A DNA stretch of 64,000 bases from assembly GCA_022763425.1 (NCBI GenBank), contig JALEGD010000001.1, forward strand, positions 572,572 through 636,571, in the 5' to 3' direction. The stretch is from Pelagibacteraceae bacterium. GTDB lineage: Bacteria > Pseudomonadota > Alphaproteobacteria > Pelagibacterales > Pelagibacteraceae. The position numbers were made by a program, and so were the translations under genes. Shown piece by piece: positions 15,857-22,915 of this stretch. How positions within the stretch are numbered: position 1 is the first letter of the stretch; the number at the start of each line of letters is the position of its first letter. The notes beneath the pieces were generated by a model. It was not told the DNA's origin. It saw only the letters and a program-made list of their open reading frames with translations, and made no database searches.

Positions 15857-15882
15857 AATAAAAAATTATATCTCACCAAATC

Positions 15883-16518
15883 ATGAGTTATTCTGATCTA
15901 TATTTCTATGCGTTTGCTATGTTTATCTTGTTTCTCACCCCAGGTCCTGTTTGGGTTGTTCTTTTAGCTAGAATTTTTTCCAATGGATGGTCTGGTGGGT
16001 TACCACTAGCTTGCGGAGTTATTATTGCAGATTTTACTTGGTCTTTTTTAGCAGTAATATCTATATCCTCTATTAGTGAAGCTATACCATCTATAACAAA
16101 AACATTAACTTGGGTTGCTGCAGGATTTTTTTTGTATTTAGCAATCAAGTTATGGTTAAAACCATCTTATAATTTAAATAACATTAAATTATCCAAGGTC
16201 TCATCAAAATTAAAATTTAACTCTATTTATTTAGAAAGCTTTATGACTGGATTACTAGTCAATTTTTCAAACCCAAAAGCTATTCTTTTTTACATAAGTA
16301 TTATGCCAGGTTTTTTTGTATTAAATCAATTGACAAATACTGATGCAGTAATAATTGCATCAATTTCTGCTTTAGTTCCTTTTATTGGTAACATAATATT
16401 AATTACATTAGTCTCACCGGTAAGACAGCTTATGCAAAGCCCTTCTGCTCAAAAAAAACTAAATCAAATTAGTTCAATTCTTTTATTAGTAGTGGCGGTT
16501 ATGATTTTAGTACTTTAA
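15883..16518 (+). CDS. LysE/RhtB-family exporter
   Basis: A 211-residue membrane protein with about six hydrophobic helices and the signature Leu-Thr-Pro-Gly-Pro-Val at 18-23, followed in the second half by Asn-Phe-Ser-Asn-Pro-Lys-Ala. It belongs to the same exporter family as the genes at 1 and 11732, but the three differ clearly, so they are not recent duplicates. The substrate is unknown. It follows the lipoprotein gene and precedes tRNA-Met. Confidence 0.9.
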   Translation: MSYSDLYFYAFAMFILFLTPGPVWVVLLARIFSNGWSGGLPLACGVIIADFTWSFLAVISISSISEAIPSITKTLTWVAAGFFLYLAIKLWLKPSYNLNNIKLSKVSSKLKFNSIYLESFMTGLLVNFSNPKAILFYISIMPGFFVLNQLTNTDAVIIASISALVPFIGNIILITLVSPVRQLMQSPSAQKKLNQISSILLLVVAVMILVL

Positions 16519-16541
16519 GGTTATTTTATTAAGACACAGGC

Positions 16542-16572
16542 GTGACAAGTAGGATTTTATATTGTAGATAAT
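16542..16572 (+). promoter_or_regulatory. candidate tRNA-Met promoter
   Basis: GTGACA (16542-16547) and GATAAT (16567-16572), 19 bp apart, place transcription at about 16579, two bases before the mature tRNA. The spacing is slightly long. Confidence 0.35.
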
Positions 16573-16580
16573 CCAACAAT

Positions 16581-16657
16581 GGCGGGGTAGCTCAGTTGGT
16601 TAGAGCACGGGACTCATAAGCCCGGTGTCGGCAGTTCGATTCTGCCTCCCGCTACCA
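16581..16657 (+). tRNA. tRNA-Met (CAT), elongator type
   Basis: A 77-base cloverleaf with encoded CCA. The acceptor stem is GGCGGGG with TCCCGCT (ends G-U), the D-arm includes AGCTCAGTTGGTTAGAGC, the anticodon loop is CTCATAA with anticodon at 16615-16617, and the T-arm is GGCAG/CTGCC around TTCGATT. A paired first acceptor base argues against the initiator. The last anticodon-stem pair (31-39) is an A-G mismatch; close alphaproteobacterial elongator tRNA-Met genes, as I recall them, have T at position 39. A CAT anticodon can also belong to tRNA-Ile2 after lysidine modification; the overall sequence fits Met better. Confidence 0.9.
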
Positions 16658-16687
16658 TTAATCAAGGAATCAATTTAATATTTTCTT

Positions 16688-17119
16688 ATGTCATCAAAAT
16701 ATAAAGCAATGGTTTTAAGCTGCATTGATCCTCGTTGTCAGCCAAAGATTAATAATATCTTAAAGAAGAAAAAACTATCTGGAAAATATAGTTTATTTTC
16801 AATCGCAGGATCTGCAGTTGGTGTGACCTCAAGTAAATTTAAAACTTGGCATAGTGTCTTTTGGCAAAATTTAGGTATCTCGTTAAAGCTACACGGTATT
16901 AAAAAACTTATAGCTGTAAATCATTATGATTGTGGTGCTGCAAAATTGGTAAATAAACAAAAAAAATTTAATAGAAATATTGAATATAAAATTCATCAAA
17001 ATGCTTTTAAAGCTCTTAAAACAAAACTTAAGAAAAAGTACCCAAAAATTAAATTAGAAACAAAAATAATGACAGTGAAAACTCTTTTCTTGACTGTAGC
17101 AATGAATGAAATCATATAG
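16688..17119 (+). CDS. short beta-carbonic-anhydrase-like protein
   Basis: A 143-residue protein with the zinc-site pattern of beta carbonic anhydrases: Cys12-Ile-Asp14-Pro-Arg16, and His79-Tyr-Asp-Cys82-Gly. The usual Ser-Arg dyad partner (CxDSR) is CxDPR here, keeping the Asp-Arg pair. The protein is far shorter than typical enzymes of about 200 residues or more, and the C-terminal helices are replaced by a Lys-rich segment. It could hydrate CO2 or belong to a related short group of unproven activity. It follows tRNA-Met and precedes a small membrane-protein gene by five bases. Confidence 0.72.
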   Translation: MSSKYKAMVLSCIDPRCQPKINNILKKKKLSGKYSLFSIAGSAVGVTSSKFKTWHSVFWQNLGISLKLHGIKKLIAVNHYDCGAAKLVNKQKKFNRNIEYKIHQNAFKALKTKLKKKYPKIKLETKIMTVKTLFLTVAMNEII

Positions 17120-17124
17120 ATGAT

Positions 17125-17406
17125 ATGAAAAGCTCAAAGAATAAAACATGTCCATTTATGCAAGGACATTGGGGATGTGTAGTCAAATTATTATGTGAAA
17201 ACTTTAAATATTTTGTAATTGGCGGCTCGATAATTTTAGCTGCAATAGCTTATGGATGTTTTTCAAAAACTGCAAAAGATAAGTGTTATTACAAAAATTA
17301 TAGAATGAAGTACCAAGAATTGAAAAAAATAAATCCAGCTTTAGATAAATGGGTAAATAAAGCTGAAGCTTCAAGATTTGCTTTGAAGGCTTGTAATATA
17401 AAATAA
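17125..17406 (+). CDS. small membrane protein, 93 residues, unknown function
   Basis: The N-terminal segment of about 28 residues has three cysteines (C9, C18, C24) and a His, including Met-Gln-Gly-His-Trp-Gly-Cys. One membrane helix follows (about residues 29-46) and then a charged C-terminal region with two more cysteines. No family is recognised. It starts five bases after the carbonic-anhydrase-like gene, so the two probably share a transcript, and its stop is one base from the convergent apt stop. Confidence 0.6.
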   Translation: MKSSKNKTCPFMQGHWGCVVKLLCENFKYFVIGGSIILAAIAYGCFSKTAKDKCYYKNYRMKYQELKKINPALDKWVNKAEASRFALKACNIK

Positions 17407-17407
17407 T

Positions 17408-17935
17408 TTAGTGGCCTGGAAATTTAATAAGACTAAAAGTTTTATAACCTTTAGCAATTAGTTTTTTGTTACCTGGAAGATCAAAAAGGTCTATCAGGAA
17501 GATAAAACCTGAGACTTTAGCTTTAGTTTTTTCAACTAATTTAGCAGCGGCCAGCGCAGTTCCACCTGTAGCAATTAAATCATCGATGATTAAAACTTTG
17601 TCATTTTTCTTCAATGAAGATTTATGAATTTCAATAGTGTCATAACCATACTCTAATTTAAACTTTTGAGAGATAGTTTTACCAGGTAATTTGTTTTTTT
17701 TTCTAAGTAGAATTAAAGGTTTTTTTGTCAAAAAACTTAAAACAGAGGCAAAAATAAATCCTCGTGATTCAATAGCTGCAATTTTATTAAATTTAACTTT
17801 GCTTGAAATAGACCGCATTTTTTTGATTGTATAATTAAAAGCTTTTTTATTTTCTAATAGAGAAGTGATATCTCTAAATAAAATTCCTTTTTTTGGATAA
17901 TTTGGAATACTTCTGATAGTTCTTTCTAATTTCAT
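17408..17935 (-). CDS. apt: adenine phosphoribosyltransferase
   Basis: A 175-residue type I phosphoribosyltransferase with the PRPP-binding loop Ile-Ile-Asp-Asp-Leu-Ile-Ala-Thr-Gly-Gly-Thr in the C-terminal third and the N-terminal Ile-Pro-Asn-Tyr-Pro-Lys-Lys-Gly-Ile-Leu-Phe-Arg-Asp segment typical of Apt. It converts free adenine and PRPP to AMP. Its divergent neighbour is mtnP, 30 bases away, whose product releases adenine from methylthioadenosine; the pairing makes metabolic sense. Confidence 0.95.
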   Translation of the reverse strand: MKLERTIRSIPNYPKKGILFRDITSLLENKKAFNYTIKKMRSISSKVKFNKIAAIESRGFIFASVLSFLTKKPLILLRKKNKLPGKTISQKFKLEYGYDTIEIHKSSLKKNDKVLIIDDLIATGGTALAAAKLVEKTKAKVSGFIFLIDLFDLPGNKKLIAKGYKTFSLIKFPGH

Positions 17936-17965
17936 TTTTTTGATATTTAATATAATTAAACAAAT

Positions 17966-18832
17966 ATGAGTAAATTAGCAATCATTGGTGGTAGTGGCCT
18001 TTATAATATCGATGGTATTAAAGATGAGAAGTGGTTAAACGTAGATACACCTTGGGGCAAACCCTCAGATCAAATTTTAGAAGCAAAAATTGAAGACAAG
18101 CAAGTTTATTTTTTGCCAAGACATGCAAGAGGACATAAAGTTAATCCGTCTAATATTAACTTTAGAGCAAACATTGATGCCTTAAAACAACTTGGCGTAA
18201 CTGATATTATCTCTGTATCAGCTGTGGGATCACTAAAGGAAGAGTTAGAGCCAGGGAAATTTGTTTTAGTTGATCAGTTTATTGATAGAACTTTTGCAAG
18301 AGTTAAAACATTTTTTGATAAAGAAATTGTGGCCCATGTTTCTATGGCAAAACCAACAAGTCCAGGTTTAATGAAGGCTTGTGAAGAAGTTTTAATAAAA
18401 CTAAATTTAAAGCATAAGGTTGGTGGAACGTACTTAGTTATGGAGGGCCCTCAGTTTTCATCTTTAGCTGAATCAAATTTATATCGCTCATGGGGGTGCG
18501 ATGTTATTGGAATGACTAACATGCCTGAAGCCAAATTAGCTAGAGAAGCTGAAATTCGTTACACATCTGTTGCAATGGTAACTGATTATGATTGCTGGCA
18601 CGAAGATCACGAGGATGTATCTGTTGAACAAGTAATAAAGACTTTATTAAGTAACGCAGATAACGCTAGAAAAATGATAGTAGAATTAGTTAAAAATTTT
18701 GAAAACTTTATCGATCCAAAAGATCCAGCAAATAATTGTTTAGATACAGCAATAATTACTGATCGTTCACATTGGACAGAGTCAACAAAACAAGAGCTAA
18801 AAAATATTGCTGGAAGAGTCTTGAAAAGTTAA
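17966..18832 (+). CDS. mtnP: S-methyl-5'-thioadenosine phosphorylase
   Basis: A 288-residue purine nucleoside phosphorylase-family enzyme. Signatures are Gly-Gly-Ser-Gly-Leu-Tyr near the N-terminus, Arg-His-Ala-Arg-Gly-His for phosphate/ribose binding, Met-Glu-Gly-Pro-Gln-Phe-Ser-Ser, and Met-Thr-Asn-Met-Pro-Glu-Ala for the purine site. It splits methylthioadenosine, the by-product of spermidine synthesis, into adenine and 5-methylthioribose-1-phosphate. It heads a tight operon with mtnA and a class II aldolase. TATAAT at 17951-17956 lies nine bases before the ATG, so the mRNA may be nearly leaderless. Confidence 0.95.
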   Translation: MSKLAIIGGSGLYNIDGIKDEKWLNVDTPWGKPSDQILEAKIEDKQVYFLPRHARGHKVNPSNINFRANIDALKQLGVTDIISVSAVGSLKEELEPGKFVLVDQFIDRTFARVKTFFDKEIVAHVSMAKPTSPGLMKACEEVLIKLNLKHKVGGTYLVMEGPQFSSLAESNLYRSWGCDVIGMTNMPEAKLAREAEIRYTSVAMVTDYDCWHEDHEDVSVEQVIKTLLSNADNARKMIVELVKNFENFIDPKDPANNCLDTAIITDRSHWTESTKQELKNIAGRVLKS

Positions 18833-19882
18833 ATGAAAATTAATGGAAAGCATTATTTAACTATTTGGCATAATGAAAATGAAGACAATGTTTGTATAAT
18901 AGATCAAACAAAATTACCTTTTCAATTTACAATAAAAAAACTTAATACTTATCAGGATGGTTTTGTAGCAATAAAAGATATGCTTGTAAGAGGTGCTCCT
19001 CTAATTGGAGCGACTGCAGCTTATAGTATTTATCTTGCAGCAAAAGAAAATGAAAACTTTGATTATATAAATGAAAAAATTACAAATATTAAAACCGCAA
19101 GACCCACAGCAGTTAATTTAGCTTGGGCAGCTGATCGTATTTTAAAAAATATTGATAGGTCAAATATTAAAAATTCAATTTTAAATGAATGTAAAAAAAT
19201 TTGCGAAGAAGATATAAAAATTTCAGAAGGCATTGGAAACCAAGGTTTAGAATTAATTAAAAAAATTAAAAAAGAGAAAGTAAATATTCTTACGCACTGT
19301 AATGCTGGATGGCTTGCAACAATAGATTGGGGAACTGCAACTGCTCCAATTTATAAATCTAGAGATGCTGGTATCAATGTTCATGTTTGGGTCGATGAAA
19401 CAAGACCTAGAAACCAAGGTTCATCACTTACGTCTTATGAATTATTAAATGAAAAAATTGAGCATAAAATTATAGCTGATAATACCGGAGGACTTTTAAT
19501 GCAAAGAGGCATGGTAGATATGTGTATTGTAGGAACAGACCGCGTTAGTGAAAATGGGGATGTTGCAAATAAAATTGGAACTTATTTAAAAGCTTTGGCT
19601 GCAAAAGATAATAATATCCCTTTCTATGTTGCTTTACCAAGCACAACTTATGATAAAAAAATTCTTAAAGGAAAAGATATTCCAATTGAGGAAAGATCTG
19701 ATGATGAGTTAAAATTAATGAATGGTTTTGATCAAGATGGAAAATTAAAACAAATAAATATTTATCCAAAGAATAGCAAAGGATTTAATTTAGGATTTGA
19801 TATTACTCCAGCTGAACTTGTTACAGGATTTATAACTGAAAAGGGTATTTTTAAACCAGAAGAATTAAGAGAAAATTTTTAA
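18833..19882 (+). CDS. mtnA: S-methyl-5-thioribose-1-phosphate isomerase
   Basis: A 349-residue enzyme of the eIF2B-alpha-like MtnA family, with Arg-Gly-Ala-Pro-Leu-Ile-Gly, the catalytic cysteine in Leu-Thr-His-Cys-Asn-Ala-Gly and the catalytic aspartate in Val-Gly-Thr-Asp-Arg-Val. It isomerises methylthioribose-1-phosphate to methylthioribulose-1-phosphate. The ATG follows the mtnP stop directly and the stop overlaps the next ATG by one base. Confidence 0.95.
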   Translation: MKINGKHYLTIWHNENEDNVCIIDQTKLPFQFTIKKLNTYQDGFVAIKDMLVRGAPLIGATAAYSIYLAAKENENFDYINEKITNIKTARPTAVNLAWAADRILKNIDRSNIKNSILNECKKICEEDIKISEGIGNQGLELIKKIKKEKVNILTHCNAGWLATIDWGTATAPIYKSRDAGINVHVWVDETRPRNQGSSLTSYELLNEKIEHKIIADNTGGLLMQRGMVDMCIVGTDRVSENGDVANKIGTYLKALAAKDNNIPFYVALPSTTYDKKILKGKDIPIEERSDDELKLMNGFDQDGKLKQINIYPKNSKGFNLGFDITPAELVTGFITEKGIFKPEELRENF

Positions 19883-20517
19883 TGAATGAATTATCAATAA
19901 GAAAAAATATAATTAAATTTTCAAAATTATTAAATAAAACTAACCTATCGCCACTAAGATCAGGAAATATTTCAGCAAGGTATAAAAATGGTTTTTTAAT
20001 AACTCCAAGTGGTATGAAATACGAAAAATTAAAAACTAAAGACATTGTATTTGTGAATTTGAAAGGAGAGTTTAATAACAGTAAAAACAAACCATCATCC
20101 GAATGGAAATTTCACAAAGATATTTATAAAAACAGAAATGAAAGCAAAGCGATAGTCCACTGCCATTCCAAAAATGCCTTGGTTCTTTCTTGCATCCGAA
20201 AGAAGATACCTGCATTTCATTACATGGTCGCCGTAGCAGGTGGCACAGATATTAGATGCGCAAAGTATGCAACCTATGGTACCAGTCAATTATCTAGAAA
20301 TATTATCACAGCTCTAAAAGAGCGCTCAGCCTGTTTGATAGAAAATCACGGTCAGGTTTCATTTTCAAATAATTTAGAAAATGCATTTGAATTAGCTCAA
20401 GAAGTTGAGTATTTGGCTGAACAATATTTGGAATGTTTGAGAGTTGGAAAACCTAAAATATTAGCTAACTCTGAAATGAATAAAGTTTTAGCCAAAGTTA
20501 AAAATTATAAACAGTAA
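19882..20517 (+). CDS. class II aldolase/adducin-family protein (MtnB-like dehydratase or Ald2-type aldolase)
   Basis: A 211-residue class II aldolase-fold protein. Likely zinc ligands are H93 and H95 in Val-His-Cys-His and H155 in Glu-Asn-His-Gly, with E74 in Ser-Ser-Glu-Trp as acid/base. Its place after mtnA says the substrate is methylthioribulose-1-phosphate. Two outcomes are possible: dehydration (MtnB) toward methionine, or aldol cleavage to DHAP and methylthioacetaldehyde (the DHAP shunt aldolase of Rhodospirillum). The window has none of mtnC, mtnD, mtnK or mtnW, which leans toward the aldolase, but the rest of the genome is unseen. Confidence 0.82.
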   Translation: MNELSIRKNIIKFSKLLNKTNLSPLRSGNISARYKNGFLITPSGMKYEKLKTKDIVFVNLKGEFNNSKNKPSSEWKFHKDIYKNRNESKAIVHCHSKNALVLSCIRKKIPAFHYMVAVAGGTDIRCAKYATYGTSQLSRNIITALKERSACLIENHGQVSFSNNLENAFELAQEVEYLAEQYLECLRVGKPKILANSEMNKVLAKVKNYKQ

Positions 20518-20527
20518 TCAAAAAAGG

Positions 20528-20555
20528 TTGATAATACTGAGAGTCTCTGTATACC
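20528..20555 (+). promoter_or_regulatory. candidate promoter of speDE
   Basis: TTGATA (20528-20533) and TATACC (20550-20555), 16 bp apart, would start an RNA near 20562 and give a leader of roughly 90 bases before the speDE ATG. Assigned by eye; the -10 match is moderate. Confidence 0.4.
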
Positions 20556-20570
20556 GCGGGTTAAGGGCTA

Positions 20571-20605
20571 AAAATCTTGTCGAGATCTCTGATGAACAAG
20601 GTTTT
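20571..20605 (+). promoter_or_regulatory. first stem-loop of the speDE leader
   Basis: Ten-base-pair stem: 20571-20580 (AAAATCTTGT) with 20596-20605 (ACAAGGTTTT), one G-U pair. The 15-base loop holds the palindrome GAGATCTC and the ATG of a short leader reading frame at 20592. Confidence 0.5.
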
Positions 20606-20621
20606 GAAGTTTAAGCTTTAG
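20592..20621 (+). CDS. candidate leader peptide of speDE (9 codons)
   Basis: ATG AAC AAG GTT TTG AAG TTT AAG CTT TAG encodes MNKVLKFKL. A weak GAGA ribosome-site-like sequence lies six bases upstream. The frame spans the right arm of the first stem and the left arm of the following terminator-like hairpin, and its TAG occupies three of the four loop bases of that hairpin. This is the geometry expected of a translated attenuator, but short frames occur by chance and expression is unproven. Confidence 0.4.
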   Translation: MNKVLKFKL

Positions 20622-20638
20622 CAAGCTTTAATTTTTTT
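20613..20638 (+). terminator. terminator-like hairpin (possible attenuator) before speDE
   Basis: AAGCTT (20613-20618) pairs with AAGCTT (20623-20628) around the four-base loop TAGC. It can be extended outward after one T-T mismatch and is followed by seven Ts (20632-20638). It lies between the predicted promoter and the speDE ribosome site (AGGGAGG, 20645-20651), so if functional it would attenuate speDE. The stem is short and only moderately stable. Confidence 0.45.
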
Positions 20639-20655
20639 GAAAGAAGGGAGGCCTA

Positions 20656-21696
20656 ATGAATAAAGTAGGCGAACACATCACATTAGATTTTCTTGGAGTA
20701 TATGAAAATCACTCTGCAGAATTTTACGAAAAAATTTTTAAAAAAATTGCTGAAGTAGCAAAAGTTGAAATAGTAAATATTTCCAAATATGTTTTTACTC
20801 CACAAGGTGTAACCTTACTGTGCTTGCTTAAAGAGAGTCATATGAGCTTTCATACTTTTCCTGAAAAGGGGATAGTGAGTTTTGATTTTTTTACATGTGG
20901 CGCTGTTAGTCCGAGTGTATCATTAGAGATTTTAAAAAAAGAATTACCTCATACATCAGTAATTAAAAAAGATTTCGAAAGAGATACCGTTCATCATTAT
21001 AAAGATATTTATAGCTCTGAAGGTATTAAAAAGTTTTATATGGTCGAAGAAGTTATTAAAAACTTCAAATCTCAAGCTGGACAACATATCGAAATATTAA
21101 AGCTTAAAGAATTTGGCAATGCATTATTTATAGACGGGGAAATTCAAGTAGCTGAGAAAGATGAAGAATTATACTCAAGTACATTTGTAAAATCAGGACT
21201 TGGATTATCCTCTAAAAACTCAACCGCTGCAATTATAGGTGGAGGTGATGGAGGTGTAGCAAGAGAATGTGTAAAAAATAACTTTGATTATATTGATTGG
21301 TTTGAACTAGATAAAGAAGTTGTAGATGCGTGCCAACAATATTTACCTGAAGTTTTTAAAAATATTCACAAAAGTAATAACGTTAATTGCATATGGGGAG
21401 ATGCATTTAGGAATATTGTAACTTGTGAAAATGAAAAATATGATCATTTATTTATAGATCTTAACGATGATCAATTTTGTATTGATCTTGCAGCAAAAAA
21501 TATAAGTGACATCAAAAGAATTACAAAAAAAAACGGTGTTATTACAGCTCAAGTAGGTTCAAAAGATAAAAAGCCAACTCAAGTTAATAATTGGAAAGAA
21601 ACTTTAGAAAATGCATTTGGAAATTCTAAAATTTCTGAAATCTATATCCCAAGTTTTGATTGTAGTTGGAATTTTATTAGCTCAATAAATAAATAA
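20656..21696 (+). CDS. fused S-adenosylmethionine decarboxylase-spermidine synthase
   Basis: A 346-residue bifunctional protein. Residues 1 to about 115 are a bacterial SpeD: Lys-Glu-Ser-His with the predicted self-cleavage between E60 and S61 (S61 becoming the pyruvoyl group), catalytic H66 and C81. Residues from about 125 are a spermidine-synthase fold: Gly-Gly-Gly-Asp-Gly-Gly-Val-Ala-Arg-Glu for decarboxylated AdoMet, a later acidic Glu-Leu-Asp, and Phe-Ile-Asp-Leu-Asn-Asp-Asp in place of the usual DSSDP-type motif. It should decarboxylate AdoMet and transfer aminopropyl to putrescine, releasing methylthioadenosine that mtnP can consume. The ribosome site AGGGAGG is strong. The gene follows a structured leader and overlaps the next gene by one base. 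Confidence 0.9.
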   Translation: MNKVGEHITLDFLGVYENHSAEFYEKIFKKIAEVAKVEIVNISKYVFTPQGVTLLCLLKESHMSFHTFPEKGIVSFDFFTCGAVSPSVSLEILKKELPHTSVIKKDFERDTVHHYKDIYSSEGIKKFYMVEEVIKNFKSQAGQHIEILKLKEFGNALFIDGEIQVAEKDEELYSSTFVKSGLGLSSKNSTAAIIGGGDGGVARECVKNNFDYIDWFELDKEVVDACQQYLPEVFKNIHKSNNVNCIWGDAFRNIVTCENEKYDHLFIDLNDDQFCIDLAAKNISDIKRITKKNGVITAQVGSKDKKPTQVNNWKETLENAFGNSKISEIYIPSFDCSWNFISSINK

Positions 21697-22493
21697 TGAA
21701 ATTTAATGCTGCTTGTTTGCAGCTCACATCTAATGATCAGCCAAAAGAAAATCTTGACCAAGTTATAAAGTTTTCTGATGAAGCTTTAAAAAAAGGTGCT
21801 CAAATAATTTTAACCCCAGAAAATACTTTCCTACTCACTTTAGATGAAGGTGTTTTAAAGGAAAAATCTGAAGATTGTGAAAAAGGATTTTGTATTAATG
21901 AAATCATTAAATATGCAAAATCTAATTCAATTTGGTTTTTAATTGGTGGAACACCAGTAAAAGAAAATAATAATATTTTTAATAGATCAGTTTTAATTAG
22001 TCCAGAGGGAGAGATAGTTACAACATATGATAAGATTCATATGTTTGATGTAAATTTACCAAATGGAGAAAGTTACCAAGAGTCTAAAAAATTTAAAGCT
22101 GGGGAAAATCTAACAATATCAAAATTACCATGGGGTAATTTAGGTTTATCAATTTGTTATGATTTGAGATTTCCACATCATTATAGAGAGTTAATGAAAA
22201 AAGGTGCTGATTTTTTAGCAGTACCATCAGCATTTACAAAAAACACAGGAGAAAGGCATTGGCATATTCTTCTTAGATCAAGAGCAATAGAAAATTTTTG
22301 TTATGTTCTAGCTCCAGCTCAGACAGGTAAGCATTTTAATAATCGAGAGACATACGGGCATTCAGTAATTGTTTCACCAGATGGAGCTATTTTAAGTGAA
22401 AAAAAAGAAGGTCTTGGTTTTATTATCTCAGAAATAGATACTGAGAAAATTAAAAAAATTAGATCAGAAATACCAAGTACAAGTTTTGATTAA
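21696..22493 (+). CDS. carbon-nitrogen hydrolase (Nit1/Nit2-type amidase)
   Basis: A 265-residue nitrilase-superfamily enzyme with the Glu-Lys-Cys triad: Glu in Thr-Pro-Glu-Asn-Thr-Phe, Lys in Tyr-Asp-Lys-Ile-His-Met-Phe-Asp, and Cys in Ser-Ile-Cys-Tyr-Asp-Leu-Arg-Phe-Pro. The context matches Nit1-type enzymes that hydrolyse deaminated glutathione, or omega-amidase acting on 2-oxoglutaramate or 2-oxosuccinamate. Its start overlaps the speDE stop by one base, so it belongs to that transcript. The link might be repair or methionine-linked transamination, but this is a guess. Confidence 0.85.
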   Translation: MKFNAACLQLTSNDQPKENLDQVIKFSDEALKKGAQIILTPENTFLLTLDEGVLKEKSEDCEKGFCINEIIKYAKSNSIWFLIGGTPVKENNNIFNRSVLISPEGEIVTTYDKIHMFDVNLPNGESYQESKKFKAGENLTISKLPWGNLGLSICYDLRFPHHYRELMKKGADFLAVPSAFTKNTGERHWHILLRSRAIENFCYVLAPAQTGKHFNNRETYGHSVIVSPDGAILSEKKEGLGFIISEIDTEKIKKIRSEIPSTSFD

Positions 22494-22888
22494 TATTTAT
22501 CGTAACTTTTAACTTCAGCTATATTAGAACCTGACAGTTGGTTTATTTTATTTTTAATTTTAGCTCTATTATCGTTTTCGATATACACACTTCTTGCTAA
22601 TTCAATAAACTTTTCTCCAAAATTTTTATTTCTTTCACAATCACGTTTTCCATCCTCAATATTCCATAGTTTTGAATTAATAGCTTTTAAATCATTATAT
22701 AAAGATTTTATTTCATCGGTAATATTCACATCATTTTTTAATGTGTTATTTAAACTTTCAAGTTCTTTGGTAACGATTTTTATTTTTTCACTATCTTTAA
22801 GATTTTTTTGCTTTATTTCTAAAATGCTTATTTTGTCCAATAGCTCACCAACGGATATTTCTGCAAAAATTTTATTAGCTGAATTCAT
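22490..22888 (-). CDS. DUF6165-like helical protein
   Basis: A 132-residue hydrophilic protein, nearly all predicted helix with heptad-like Leu/Ile spacing, so probably a coiled coil. The start (Glu-Ile-Ser-Val-Gly-Glu-Leu-Leu-Asp-Lys-Ile-Ser-Ile-Leu) and Leu-Trp-Asn-Ile-Glu-Asp in the middle resemble a family found beside LPS glycosyltransferases and labelled DUF6165; function is unknown. It overlaps the amidase stop by four bases and is divergent from the heptosyltransferase-like gene across 27 bases. Confidence 0.65.
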   Translation of the reverse strand: MNSANKIFAEISVGELLDKISILEIKQKNLKDSEKIKIVTKELESLNNTLKNDVNITDEIKSLYNDLKAINSKLWNIEDGKRDCERNKNFGEKFIELARSVYIENDNRAKIKNKINQLSGSNIAEVKSYDKY

Positions 22889-22915
22889 AAGTTATTGATA
22901 GTATTTAATCTGTCG

